From: Actinomadura sp. HBU206391
Lineage (GTDB): Bacteria > Actinomycetota > Actinomycetes > Streptosporangiales > Streptosporangiaceae
Assembly: GCF_014323665.1 (NCBI RefSeq)
Contig: NZ_JABVEB010000033.1
Location: forward strand, 1-51,240
Direction: 5' to 3'
DNA: 51,240 bases
Under the pieces are notes generated by a model. The model ran no database searches, was not told the DNA's origin, and saw nothing but the letters and a program-made list of their open reading frames with translations. The position numbers and the translations under genes were made by a program. This document shows, piece by piece, positions 23,829 to 33,122 of the stretch. Numbering within the stretch: the stretch's first letter is position 1; each line of letters begins with the position of its first letter.

Positions 23829-25183
23829 GCGCCATGGCGGTCGGGACGGCGAACGTGCTCTCCCATCACGTCGGCTGGTACGGCCTCGCGGTGGGCAGCA
23901 TCGTGCTCGCCAAACTGGTGATGTCCATCCCGTTCGGCCGGCGGAAGCCGCCGTCGTGGGGTCCCGCGACCCCGACGCTCGAAGTCGCCGCGGTCGTCAC
24001 CGCCTACAACGAGGACCCGAGCGTGCTGCGTTCGTGCCTCGACTCGTTCATCGGCCAGACCCGCCGCCCTGACTCGATCACTGTCGTCGACGACGGGTCC
24101 GACTCCCCGGACGCCGCAGAGCTCGCCGAGAGCATGGCCCCGTACTTCCGGGACCTCGGCGTGCGCTTCGAGGTCATCCGGTTCACCGAGAACCGCGGCA
24201 AGCGGGAGGGCCTGGCCGCCGGGTTCGCCGCCAACTGGGACGCTGACGTGTACCTGTGCGTCGACTCCGACACCGTCCTCGAGCGGGAGGCCACCGAGCG
24301 CGCCCTGCAGCCGTTCGCCTCCGGCAAGGTGATGTGCGTCACCGGGCTCGTGCTGGCGCTCAACCGGTCGGTGAACCTGCTGACCCGGCTCATCGACATG
24401 CGTTACGTCAACGCCTTCCTCGGCGACCGGGTCGCCTACTCGCGGCTCGGATCGGTGCTGTGCGCATGTGGGTCGATGGCGCTTTACCGGGGCTGGGTGG
24501 TCCGCCGGTACCTCGACGACTTCTTGACCCAGACCTGGCTCGGCGCCCCGGCCACCGCCGGTGACGATCGTCGCCTCACCTTCTACTGCCTGCTCGAGGG
24601 ACGCACCGTCATCCAGCCTCAGGCGGTGGCATGGACGGCCGTCCCGGAACGGATCTCCCACTATCTGCGGCAGCAGGCCAGGTGGACCAAGTCGTTCATC
24701 CGCGAGGGTCTGCTGATGACACGTACATCGCCCGGGCGGGTGTGCTGGTGGCTGAACCTGGTCGAGCTGGTCACCTGGGTGGCGTTCACCAGCGCCCTGA
24801 TCGTGGGGGTCGCGACGGTCACCATCCAGCCGCACTGGTGGGCGGCGGGGGTCGGCTACATCGTGTACGTGTGCGCCGCCAGCTGGGTGCGGTCGTTGCA
24901 CTATCTGCGCGGTGCCGCCGCGGTGCCGCCGCTCGACCGGGTGCTGACGTTCCTCGCGGCACCCCTCTACGCGCTGATGAACCTCACGTTGCTGATCCCG
25001 CTTCGGCTGTACGCGCTGGCGACGATGCGCGACTCGAGGTGGGGCACGCGGGCGTACGTCGAGGTCGCCTCGCAAGGGAACGGTTGCGCGATGACCGTGC
25101 CGCTCGTACCGCGGCGGGACGTGCTCGTCGCCGCTCCTTCGGTGAGCGGCGACGAGCACGCAGGCGGGTCAGCCGATCGCTGA
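23825..25183 (+). CDS. Membrane GT2 processive synthase, hyaluronan-synthase/NodC-like
   Basis: Integral-membrane beta-glycosyltransferase of about 452 residues that would polymerise a polysaccharide from UDP-sugars and pass it through the membrane. One N-terminal helix is followed by the GT-A domain: VVTAYNEDPSVLRSCLDSFI, TVVDDGSDS, YLCVDSDTVLE (D-x-D), CGSMALYRGW, the catalytic AGDDRRLTFY, and QQARWTKSF, the Q-x-x-R-W product-binding motif. Four C-terminal helices follow. Motifs are those of hyaluronan and chitin-oligomer synthases; which polymer is made is unknown. GTG 23825 and ATG 23834 are both possible starts. The 3' end overlaps the convergent peptidase gene by 15 bp. Confidence 0.88.
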   Translation: MSAMAVGTANVLSHHVGWYGLAVGSIVLAKLVMSIPFGRRKPPSWGPATPTLEVAAVVTAYNEDPSVLRSCLDSFIGQTRRPDSITVVDDGSDSPDAAELAESMAPYFRDLGVRFEVIRFTENRGKREGLAAGFAANWDADVYLCVDSDTVLEREATERALQPFASGKVMCVTGLVLALNRSVNLLTRLIDMRYVNAFLGDRVAYSRLGSVLCACGSMALYRGWVVRRYLDDFLTQTWLGAPATAGDDRRLTFYCLLEGRTVIQPQAVAWTAVPERISHYLRQQARWTKSFIREGLLMTRTSPGRVCWWLNLVELVTWVAFTSALIVGVATVTIQPHWWAAGVGYIVYVCAASWVRSLHYLRGAAAVPPLDRVLTFLAAPLYALMNLTLLIPLRLYALATMRDSRWGTRAYVEVASQGNGCAMTVPLVPRRDVLVAAPSVSGDEHAGGSADR

Positions 25184-27157
25184 TCCGCCGCCTTCGACGG
25201 GGAGCCGCACCGAGCTGATCCCGGTCTGGACCTTCATGACGGTGCCGGCCGGGTAACGCAGGGTGTAGTCGTAGTCGGTCGAGATCAGTACGACGCCGAT
25301 CCGGTGCCCCTTCTTGAAGACGTAGTCCTCCGGCTGCATGTCCCAGCGGAAGGAGTACATCCTGCCCTCCTTGATCGGCTCGGTGCGAGCCGCGTCATGG
25401 CGGTTACGGGCGTCCAGCCACCCACGAGTCACGATCTTGAAGTCCGCGGTCTCGGTCACGTGCCTGGTCCTGAAGGCGCAGCCGGTGTCACCGGGGATGC
25501 CCGAGCCGTAGCAGATCTGCTGCGAGGTGTCGCTGGAGGTCCCGCTCGTGGCACGGGTGTCGGTTCCGTAGTCGACCAGCATCGCGGTGAGATAGGGCGA
25601 CGTGCCCTTGAGCGAGGCGTCGACCGAGATCGTCGGCGTGCCGTTCAGGTGTACGTCCTTGACGAGCCCGGGCGTCAGGTAGGCCAGCCGGTTCTCGTTC
25701 GCCTCGGTCTCGTTGTCCACGAGCGTGTTCGCGTTCACCGTACGACCCTGATCGGTCAAGGACTGGACGTCCCGGGAAGCGCGGACCGTGGACAGCCTGC
25801 CGGGCTGCGCGTTCCCGCCGGCGCCCGAGTTGAGGTGCAGCGTGACGTCCTTGGTGCCGCGCGCCGGCCAGGCGTCCTGCGTCTTCCAGCTGAAGTCCGC
25901 CTGCTCGACGTCGACCCGGGGCTCGCGCGTGATCCCGTTGTCGATGCCGTACAGCCAGTGGTCGTACCAGTGGTGCAGCTGCCGCAGCCACTCCTCGATG
26001 CGCAGGTTGAACGGGTTGGAGTGACCGGCCTGGTGCAGCCAGAGCTTGGTCGGGACCTGCCCCTGAAGCGCCTCCCACCACTGCGCGAACTGCTTGGTCT
26101 TGACGTTCCAGTCGTTCAGGCCGTGCACGAGGAACACCGGGACCCGGACCTTCTTGGCGTTGACCAGGAAATCGCGCGCCGCCCAGAACTTGGAGTAGTC
26201 GCCGGTCTCGCGGTCCTGCCGTGCGGCCAGGTCGGCGATGACGGGCTTGCAGATCTCCTTGTCGGCCCGCGTGTAGATGAGCTTGGACATGACGTCGGTG
26301 TCCTCGCCCTGGAACCCACCGGGAGCGAGGACGCCGCCGTTCGCCCGGTAGTAGTCGTACCAGGAGGAGATCGCGGCGATCGGGACGATCGTCTTGAGTC
26401 CCCGGGCGCCGGTGGTCGCCACCTGGTTGGGCAGTGTGCCGTTGTAGGAGATGCCCTGGAGCGCCACCTTGCCGGTGCTCCAGTCGGCCCTGACCCTGTT
26501 GCCGCTCTCGTCCCAGCCCTTGGCGTCGCCGGTCAGCCAGTCCACGGCCGCCTTGACTCCGAGCGTCTCGTCGCGGTCGCCGATGGTCGGGCAACCGGTC
26601 GAGCCGCCGCTGCCGATGCTGTCCACCTGAGCCACGGCGTAACCACGAGGGAGGAAGTAGTTGTCGTAGTAGCCGGACCAGACCTGGGCGGCGGCGCGGG
26701 CTCCGGGAGCCCCGCCGAGCAGCTCCGAGGTCAGCTTGCTGCGGGAGCTCGGGTCGCCGGGCGGCGCGGAGAGCCTCCTGCCCGTGGTGTCGTCCAGGCC
26801 GTCACCGTCGACGTCGACCCCGTGGTTGGGGATGTCCAGAGTGCCGGCCCAGTACGGGCTCGGCTCCATGATGATCGGGACCTTGAGGCCCTGGTCGGTC
26901 TCCTTGGGCCGCAGGACCCGCACCCGTACCGTGTCGCGCTTGCCGTCGTCGTCACTGTCGACCGTGGTCTGGACGTCGACGGTCTGATAGACCGCGTCGG
27001 CCCGGGAGAAGACCGGCTGGGTCTCACCTCCCTGCACTTTGATCGTGGGAGTGGTGCCGGCATGGGAGGCGCCGGTCGGGACGGCGACCGCGGTGAACAC
27101 CGCGGCGGTCACGGCCGACGCGCCCAGCATGCGTATGCCTCTGGTGCGCCATTGCAT
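25169..27157 (-). CDS. Secreted Xaa-Pro dipeptidyl-peptidase / CocE-NonD family S15 hydrolase
   Basis: 662-residue secreted serine hydrolase. The signal peptide (RGIRMLGASAVTAAVFTAVA, then VPTGASHAG) follows ATG 27157, which has GGAG nearby. The nucleophile elbow is GISYNGTLPNQVA, the acid/His region includes FLVHGLNDWNVKTKQFAQWW and LHQAGHSNPF, and a C-terminal beta-jelly-roll (PEDYVFKKGHRIGVVLISTD) is typical of S15/CocE enzymes. Such enzymes cleave X-Pro dipeptides or acyl esters outside the cell. The last 15 bp overlap the 3' end of the GT2 gene on the other strand. Confidence 0.92.
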   Translation of the reverse strand: MQWRTRGIRMLGASAVTAAVFTAVAVPTGASHAGTTPTIKVQGGETQPVFSRADAVYQTVDVQTTVDSDDDGKRDTVRVRVLRPKETDQGLKVPIIMEPSPYWAGTLDIPNHGVDVDGDGLDDTTGRRLSAPPGDPSSRSKLTSELLGGAPGARAAAQVWSGYYDNYFLPRGYAVAQVDSIGSGGSTGCPTIGDRDETLGVKAAVDWLTGDAKGWDESGNRVRADWSTGKVALQGISYNGTLPNQVATTGARGLKTIVPIAAISSWYDYYRANGGVLAPGGFQGEDTDVMSKLIYTRADKEICKPVIADLAARQDRETGDYSKFWAARDFLVNAKKVRVPVFLVHGLNDWNVKTKQFAQWWEALQGQVPTKLWLHQAGHSNPFNLRIEEWLRQLHHWYDHWLYGIDNGITREPRVDVEQADFSWKTQDAWPARGTKDVTLHLNSGAGGNAQPGRLSTVRASRDVQSLTDQGRTVNANTLVDNETEANENRLAYLTPGLVKDVHLNGTPTISVDASLKGTSPYLTAMLVDYGTDTRATSGTSSDTSQQICYGSGIPGDTGCAFRTRHVTETADFKIVTRGWLDARNRHDAARTEPIKEGRMYSFRWDMQPEDYVFKKGHRIGVVLISTDYDYTLRYPAGTVMKVQTGISSVRLPVEGGGSAIG

Positions 27158-27199
27158 GGGGGCTCCGGGAGCTCGTGGAAAGGCAAGGTTGATCAAATC

Positions 27200-27598
27200 T
27201 CACCCAGGAGAGCGGGAGACACAAGAGATACGGCGTACCTTTCGAGCGCATCGGCTCGGCACCTCGACCACGCGCACCTGCAGTTGCAACGCGATGAGCA
27301 GCGCGCCGAGCCCGGTGATGGCGACGGCGTTGGGGACCATCAGGGTGAGTCCGACACTGGTGATGGACATCGCGGTGAAGATGGGGTTGCGTACGATCTG
27401 GAACGCTCCGGAGGTGACCAGGTCGGTGCGTTCGCCCTCGGCCACTCCGATGCGCCAGGAATCTCCCATTGCCCACTGGGCGAGCAGCGTCGTGGTGACG
27501 CCGGCGACGGCGATCACGACGCCGGCGACCGCGAATACGACCTGGTCGAGAATCGCCAGGGGCTCGAGCCCGCCGAGATCGGCCACAGGGGCGGCCAC
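27200..27598 (-). CDS. Isoprenylcysteine carboxyl methyltransferase-like membrane protein, probably truncated
   Basis: 132-residue membrane protein starting at GTG 27598 (GAGGAG just upstream). Helices FAVAGVVIAVAGVTTTLLAQ and ITSVGLTLMVPNAVAITGLG flank the diagnostic loop TDLVTSGAFQIVRNPIFTAM of the ICMT/PEMT family, with the R-N-P-I motif. Intact relatives are about 150-200 residues and end with an EEPxL...YxxYxxxVGRFxP segment. Here the sequence changes after LQVRVVEVP into a basic tail, so the C-terminus looks lost by frameshift or mutation. Probably non-functional. Confidence 0.6.
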   Translation of the reverse strand: MAAPVADLGGLEPLAILDQVVFAVAGVVIAVAGVTTTLLAQWAMGDSWRIGVAEGERTDLVTSGAFQIVRNPIFTAMSITSVGLTLMVPNAVAITGLGALLIALQLQVRVVEVPSRCARKVRRISCVSRSPG

Positions 27599-27818
27599 CT
27601 CTCCTCACGTGCGCGTTCGAGCTCCCAGGCAATGGCGGGGGCGAGTTGTCGCGCGCGCTCCGGGCTCAACGGGCCGTCGTGGCCATGGTTGTTCTCGATG
27701 TCCAGCGCAGGGCGGGCTTCGTCCAGTTGTTTCTGTGCGTCCGCCGCACGCACTTGCGCCGTGGCCGACCTGTGGCACACGGGCCCTGGCTTCGCTCACC
27801 GTGATCGCCCTCCGGTGA
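27599..27818 (-). pseudogene. Fragment of a small unidentified gene downstream of qorB
   Basis: Minus-strand sequence between 27810 and 27600 looks coding in parts: SEARARV behind a GGAGGG site, then in another frame RAADAQKQLDEARPALDIEN and ERARQLAPAIAWELERAREE. The change of frame suggests a small broken gene. Family not recognised. Confidence 0.3.
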
Positions 27819-28706
27819 TCACGACCTCGGCGCCGGGGACGCCAGTGCCGCCGCGATCGAGTCGGCGATCGGGGTGGTCGGGCGTCCGATGAGCCGCGAC
27901 AGGTCGCCCGGGGTGGCCGACAGCAGGCCGCGGCTGATGGCGTCGTCCACGTCCACCAGGACCTCGGCGAAGGCGGCGGGGAGCCCCGCACCGATGAGGA
28001 TCGCCCTGCGCTCGGCGCCCGTGACGGAGGTGTGGACGACCTTCTTTCCGGTCTGCCGCGAGACCTCCTCGGCGAACTCCTCGAAGGACCAGGCGGTGTC
28101 GCCGCCCAGTTCGTACGCCTTGTTCAGATGCCCGTCCTCGTTCATGACGACCGCGGCCGCAGCGGCGTAGTCGGCGCGCGGGGCGGTGGCGATGCGGCTG
28201 CCCGCGGCGACATTGGTGACGATGGCGCCGCGCTCGACCGCACCGGGGAGGTCCCCGATGTCGCCGGCGTACGCCTCCGAGTACCAGTTGCTGCGCAGGA
28301 AGGTGTACGGCAGACCGGAGTCGAGGATCAACTGCTCGGTCTCGCGGTGATCGGCCGCGAGCAGGAAGTCGGCCTTGGGCCCGCCGAACACGCCGACGTA
28401 TCCCAGCTGCGCCACGCCCGCCGCCTTGGCCGCGTCGATCACCGCTGCGTGCTGCGGGGCGCGCCTGCCGACGTCGGTGCCGGAGATCAGCAGCACGCGG
28501 TCGCCCGACTGGAACGCACCCGTGAACGTCTCGGGCCGGTCGTAGTCGGCGATGTGCGCCCGAACGCCCTTCGCCACCAGATCGGCGGCCTTCTCCCTGC
28601 TGCGAGCGATGGCCGTGATCCCGTCCGCCGGTACCCCGGCCGCGAGCAGGTCCGCGATGATCATGCCCCCGAGCTGCCCGGTCGCCCCGGTGATGACGAT
28701 GCTCAT
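27819..28706 (-). CDS. qorB: NAD(P)H:quinone oxidoreductase type 2 (NmrA-like SDR)
   Basis: 295-residue atypical short-chain dehydrogenase. MSIVITGATGQLGGMIIADL carries the nucleotide-binding G-x-x-G-x-x-G; RSREKAADLVAKGVRAHIAD and DYDRPETFTGAFQSGDRVLL follow; HRETEQLILDSGLPYTFLRS is typical of the QorB/YtfG group that reduces quinones. The divergent HxlR regulator is the QorR/YtfH type, which matches the ytfG-ytfH pair of E. coli and qorA-qorR of corynebacteria. ATG 28706 is chosen (GGGGGAAG upstream); the ORF reaches 28742. Likely induced by quinone or disulfide stress. Confidence 0.88.
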   Translation of the reverse strand: MSIVITGATGQLGGMIIADLLAAGVPADGITAIARSREKAADLVAKGVRAHIADYDRPETFTGAFQSGDRVLLISGTDVGRRAPQHAAVIDAAKAAGVAQLGYVGVFGGPKADFLLAADHRETEQLILDSGLPYTFLRSNWYSEAYAGDIGDLPGAVERGAIVTNVAAGSRIATAPRADYAAAAAVVMNEDGHLNKAYELGGDTAWSFEEFAEEVSRQTGKKVVHTSVTGAERRAILIGAGLPAAFAEVLVDVDDAISRGLLSATPGDLSRLIGRPTTPIADSIAAALASPAPRS

Positions 28707-28779
28707 GGAAGTGCTTCCCCCGTGTTGTTCAGTGGACGGCATAAGTGCAGGTCCTGCACCGGTGGCTTACCCTACGGGG

Positions 28780-28821
28780 GGTACTAACTCAGCGAAAGTA
28801 CCCACCTTGAAGTAAGGTACT
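28780..28821. promoter_or_regulatory. Three alternating half-sites between qorB and qorR
   Basis: GGTACT (28780-28785), AGTACC (28797-28802) and GGTACT (28816-28821) form two overlapping inverted repeats spaced 11 and 13 bp, immediately before the HxlR start. They fit a binding region for the QorR-type regulator. Confidence 0.6.
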
Positions 28822-28824
28822 GAT

Positions 28825-29247
28825 GTGAGCGTAAGTGAGAAGTCGGTGGCCGGACACTCCGTGGTGCCCGAGAGGCTCGGACCGCCGCCGAACGTCAATC
28901 GCGCGGAATGCCCCTCACGGCTGGTGCTGGAACATGTCACCAGCCGCTGGGGCGTACTGGTCTTGGCCGCGCTGCTGGAGCGCTCGTACCGCTTCAGTGA
29001 ACTGCGCCGCCAGGTCGGTGGGGTGAGCGAGAAGATGCTCGCGCAGACCCTCCAGACCCTGGAACGCGACGGCTTCGTCCACCGCGACGCCAAGCCCGTC
29101 ATCCCACCGCGCGTCGACTACTCGCTGACGCCGATCGGGCGCGAGGCCGCCGAGCAGGTGTGGGCACTGACCCGCTGGGTCGAGAACAGGCTGGACGACG
29201 TCTTCACGGCGCGCGAGGTCTACGACGGGGCGCGGGAGTCTCACTAG
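28825..29247 (+). CDS. HxlR-family redox regulator, QorR/YtfH-like
   Basis: 140-residue HxlR winged-helix protein. ECPSRLVLEHVTSRWGVLVL holds Cys29 at the place of the redox-sensing cysteine of QorR (known from Corynebacterium glutamicum; role here inferred). RFSELRRQVGGVSEKMLAQT, LQTLERDGFVHRDAKPVIPP, RVDYSLTPIGREAAEQVWAL complete the domain. Diverges from qorB. GTG 28825 lies four bases after a half-site, so the mRNA may be leaderless and the protein probably autorepresses. Confidence 0.92.
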   Translation: MSVSEKSVAGHSVVPERLGPPPNVNRAECPSRLVLEHVTSRWGVLVLAALLERSYRFSELRRQVGGVSEKMLAQTLQTLERDGFVHRDAKPVIPPRVDYSLTPIGREAAEQVWALTRWVENRLDDVFTAREVYDGARESH

Positions 29248-29343
29248 CGGTGCCCGCCGTGCCCGCCCGAACGTACGCGGGACGACCCCTGAGCGGCTGC
29301 GCGACCTGAGGGGGTCGCGGGTGACGAGTGAGAGGTTCACCAG

Positions 29344-29928
29344 GTGAACATGCCGGAAGAACCGGCCGGCGGCACCGGCAAGGACCGTCTGGACGTGCTG
29401 GTGGAACAGATCGTCGGCCGGCGCGGCCGGGTGCTGGCCGTGGAGCTTTCCGGCGAGGACGCGTCCGAGCTGGTGACGCGGCTCGACATCGCCCTTGACG
29501 ACGCCCGCGGCGGCGCAGAGGTGCGGATGGTGCTCGGCGCGGCATGCACGACCGCGGCGAAGGCGATCGAACAGTTCACCTCGGCTCTGCAGTTGCCCTA
29601 CCAGGCGAGCCGAGGCTGGACGGACTTCCTCGAACGACTCGGCGACCGGCCCGTCTCGGTGCGGCAATGCGTCATCGTCTCGGACGCGTGCCGGCTGCTG
29701 GCCTACGAGGACTGCGACAGATGGCAGGAGCTGGTCTCCGACCTGCACGGCGGCCCCTACTGCATGGGCGGCGGCTGGAGCACACTGATCCTTGCCGACC
29801 ACAGGACCGGATGGGAACACTGGACGTTCGGGGAGGCGGTCAGGGACGCCCGGCGAGACGCCGTGGGCCCTTTCATACTCTGGGCCGCACACTTTGGGGC
29901 CACATGGAATAGCGACCCGGTATCGTAA
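29344..29928 (+). CDS. Barstar-like protein
   Basis: 194-residue protein starting at GTG 29344 (GAGAGG eight bases upstream). The C-terminal half matches the barstar fold: AIEQFTSALQLPYQASRGWT, DFLERLGDRPVSVRQCVIVS, DACRLLAYEDCDRWQELVSD and GGGWSTLILAD. The N-terminal half (VLVEQIVGRRGRVLAVELSG, EDASELVTRLDIALDDARGG) is an additional domain. Barstar binds and blocks the RNase barnase in the cytoplasm. No RNase gene is adjacent, so this may be an orphan immunity protein against incoming RNase toxins. The family call is from pattern and is not certain. Confidence 0.55.
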   Translation: MNMPEEPAGGTGKDRLDVLVEQIVGRRGRVLAVELSGEDASELVTRLDIALDDARGGAEVRMVLGAACTTAAKAIEQFTSALQLPYQASRGWTDFLERLGDRPVSVRQCVIVSDACRLLAYEDCDRWQELVSDLHGGPYCMGGGWSTLILADHRTGWEHWTFGEAVRDARRDAVGPFILWAAHFGATWNSDPVS

Positions 29929-29953
29929 CCCGATATCGGGTTTCGTTTTGTTC
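29927..29953 (+). terminator. Intrinsic terminator overlapping the stop codon
   Basis: Palindrome AACCCGATATCGGGTT (29927-29942) followed by TTCGTTTTGTT. One of the few hairpins here with a T-rich tail. It begins inside the TAA stop of the barstar-like gene and ends five bases before the permease ATG. Confidence 0.65.
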
Positions 29954-29957
29954 GGCG

Positions 29958-31235
<1,278 letters not shown>

Positions 31236-31312
31236 CCGGGGTCTGGCATCGGTTGAGACGACCGGCCATATTGACGTCGGAGGTAGCACGCCGCTGGCGA
31301 TTCGCACACTGA

Positions 31313-32251
31313 TCACGAGTGCTGCGCTCCTTGCTCGTCCGCGACCTGAATGATCGTCTTGCCGGGCGTGCGGCGGTGGCGGGCGAACGCGGAAGCCGTT
31401 TCGGAAAGCGGTCGCACAGCGCCGACGATGGGGTTGAGCCGTCCGGCCCGGAGGCGCTGGGCGAGGTCGGTCAGCCGGGCGCGGTCGGGTTCGACGACGA
31501 AGAAGATGGCTCGCCCGTCCTTGGGCTGCACGGTAGGTGGCAAGGCGATGGTGACGAGGGTGCCGCCCGGGCGTACCAGTTCGGTCGATCGCTCGAGGAT
31601 GTCGCCGCCGATCACGTCGAACACCACGTCCACCTCGCCGACGTGCTGCAAATCGTCGGCGTCCAGGTCGAGGAAGGTCTGCGCGCCGAGGCCGAGCGCG
31701 ACATCACGGTCGTCGGCTCGTCCGGTGCCGATCACGCGGGCGCCCACCTCTCGCGCGAGTTGGACGGCGATCGAGCCGACGCCGCCCGCGGCGCCGTGAA
31801 TGAGGACGGTCTGGCCGGTCGTGAGGTGGGCGTGGTCGAACAGTCCCTGCCATGCGGTCAGTCCGGAAATGGGCAGCGCGGCGGCCACGGTGTGGTCGAT
31901 GTCGGCCGCGAGGGGGGCGAGGTTGCGAGCCTCCACCGCGGTGTACTCGGCCAGGGATCCGTTGCGGGTCCAGTCGGTCAGTCCGAACACCCGCTGGCCC
32001 ACCGTGAGGCCGGTGGTGCCGTAGCCGAGCTCGACCACGGCTCCGGACAGCTCGTGCCCGGGGATGCTGGGTGTCCGGTCGCGGCCGGCGCGATCGGACC
32101 ACGTTCCCGGCCAGTCGAGCTCTCCGGGGGTGAAGCCCGCGGCGTGCACGCGCACGATGACGTCGTTTTCCGCAGCGTGGGGGTAAGGCATGTCGGTCAG
32201 GGTGAGGCCGCCGACACCCGCGTCACGGTCTCGCACGGTGATCGCTCGCAT
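31313..32251 (-). CDS. Zinc-less MDR-family NADP-dependent oxidoreductase
   Basis: 312-residue quinone-oxidoreductase-like enzyme, third of its kind in the window. GELDWPGTWSDRAGRDRTPS and PGHELSGAVVELGYGTTGLT mark the GroES-like domain; IHGAAGGVGSIAVQLAREVG is the NADPH motif. Residues near HELSG lack the zinc-site cysteines. The decayed AraC regulator lies immediately upstream in the opposite direction and may once have controlled it. Substrate unknown. Confidence 0.9.
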   Translation of the reverse strand: MRAITVRDRDAGVGGLTLTDMPYPHAAENDVIVRVHAAGFTPGELDWPGTWSDRAGRDRTPSIPGHELSGAVVELGYGTTGLTVGQRVFGLTDWTRNGSLAEYTAVEARNLAPLAADIDHTVAAALPISGLTAWQGLFDHAHLTTGQTVLIHGAAGGVGSIAVQLAREVGARVIGTGRADDRDVALGLGAQTFLDLDADDLQHVGEVDVVFDVIGGDILERSTELVRPGGTLVTIALPPTVQPKDGRAIFFVVEPDRARLTDLAQRLRAGRLNPIVGAVRPLSETASAFARHRRTPGKTIIQVADEQGAQHS

Positions 32252-32304
32252 GCTCGAATCCTTTCAAGAACGTTCGTCGGTATGGGTGGTTGTCGGGGCT
32301 GAGC

Positions 32305-32514
32305 ACAGGGTCCGCTCGTCGCGCCCGCGGTGCCGGCTGCCGGCCGCAGAGGTCGCGGATCGCCCGTCGGCGGTGCGCTCGCGACGCAGGCCGCGACCCT
32401 CGCCGGTTCCTCAGTTACGAAAGCCTGCGACGGGTTTTCGCCAGGCAGCTGTCGATCAGCCCCGCCGCCTACCAACGCCGGTTCAGCACGGCCCGCCGCG
32501 CCAACGCGGGTTAG
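32305..32514 (+). pseudogene. AraC-family regulator remnant (C-terminal DNA-binding part)
   Basis: Two frames together spell the end of an AraC/XylS regulator. CRLPAAEVADR in one frame matches the first helix-turn-helix (L-P-x-E-x-V-A). In another frame SYESLRRVFARQLSISPAAY and QRRF match the second helix-turn-helix with the typical F-x-x-x-x-G/I-x-S-P-x-x-Y-R-x-x-F ending. The frame change and the absence of a sensor domain show it is broken. Confidence 0.6.
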
Positions 32515-32575
32515 AGCCTGTCGTGTAAGTCATCGGAGTCAGAGGATGATGGCGGCGATGGCCGAGGGAGGCCGG

Positions 32576-33122
32576 ATGGCGGACGTCAACGTGACCGTGT
32601 GGGATGAGAGCGGCGTCGGGGCGCCGGCGGCGGTACTGGTCCACGGCATACTCACCTGGGGCGCGGATCCGGCCTATGGCTTCGCCGGGCAGCGGCCGCT
32701 GGCCGACCGGTACCGGTTGCTGGCGATGGACCGCCGGGGGTACGGCGGCAGCCCCGACATCGATCACAGCGACTACCGCGTGGACGCCGATGACGTGCTC
32801 GGCCCCGCCGCCGGCGACACCGGAACGCCTAAGGGCCGCGGCCACCACCATGCGCGAACGTCCCTGCTGGGAGGGGAAGATCCCGATCGCGGCGCTGGCC
32901 GCCGCACCCTGGCCCAAGCCGGTCATCTGCGGGACGTGGGAGGACGCACCACGCCCGTACCGGGAGTTGGCCGGTGAGCCGTTGATGACCTGCGCGCGTG
33001 TCACGGCCGAACGGATCGGCGCCCGGCTGCTGCGGGTCCCCGGTTACTACCCGCATGTCCAGCGGCCCGACCTCGTCAACGCCGCCCTGCGCGCCCTCTG
33101 GGGCGGCGAACCCCCGGCCTAG
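32576..33122 (+). pseudogene. Alpha/beta-hydrolase pseudogene with internal deletion and frameshift
   Basis: ATG 32576 follows GGGAGG and begins normally: VTVWDESGVGAPAAVLVHGI, RYRLLAMDRRGYGGSP. After VDADDVL the frame changes. The second half (LRAAATTMRERPCWEGKIPI, APWPKPVICGTWEDAPRPYR, ERIGARLLRVPGYYPHVQRP) is the normal C-terminal part in the +1 frame. The segment between, which carries the G-x-S-x-G nucleophile and the lid, is missing. The total is about 180 codons against about 260 for intact relatives. The stop TAG overlaps the stop of the convergent methyltransferase at CTAG. Confidence 0.75.

Noticed and set aside
23474..25159. 561-codon minus-strand ORF across the glycosyltransferase
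   Set aside because: Shadow frame; all GT2 motifs are in the plus-strand frame.
25304..27892. 862-codon plus-strand ORF across the S15 peptidase
   Set aside because: Antisense shadow; Val/Arg/Asp-rich with no motifs, while the minus strand has signal peptide and catalytic motifs.
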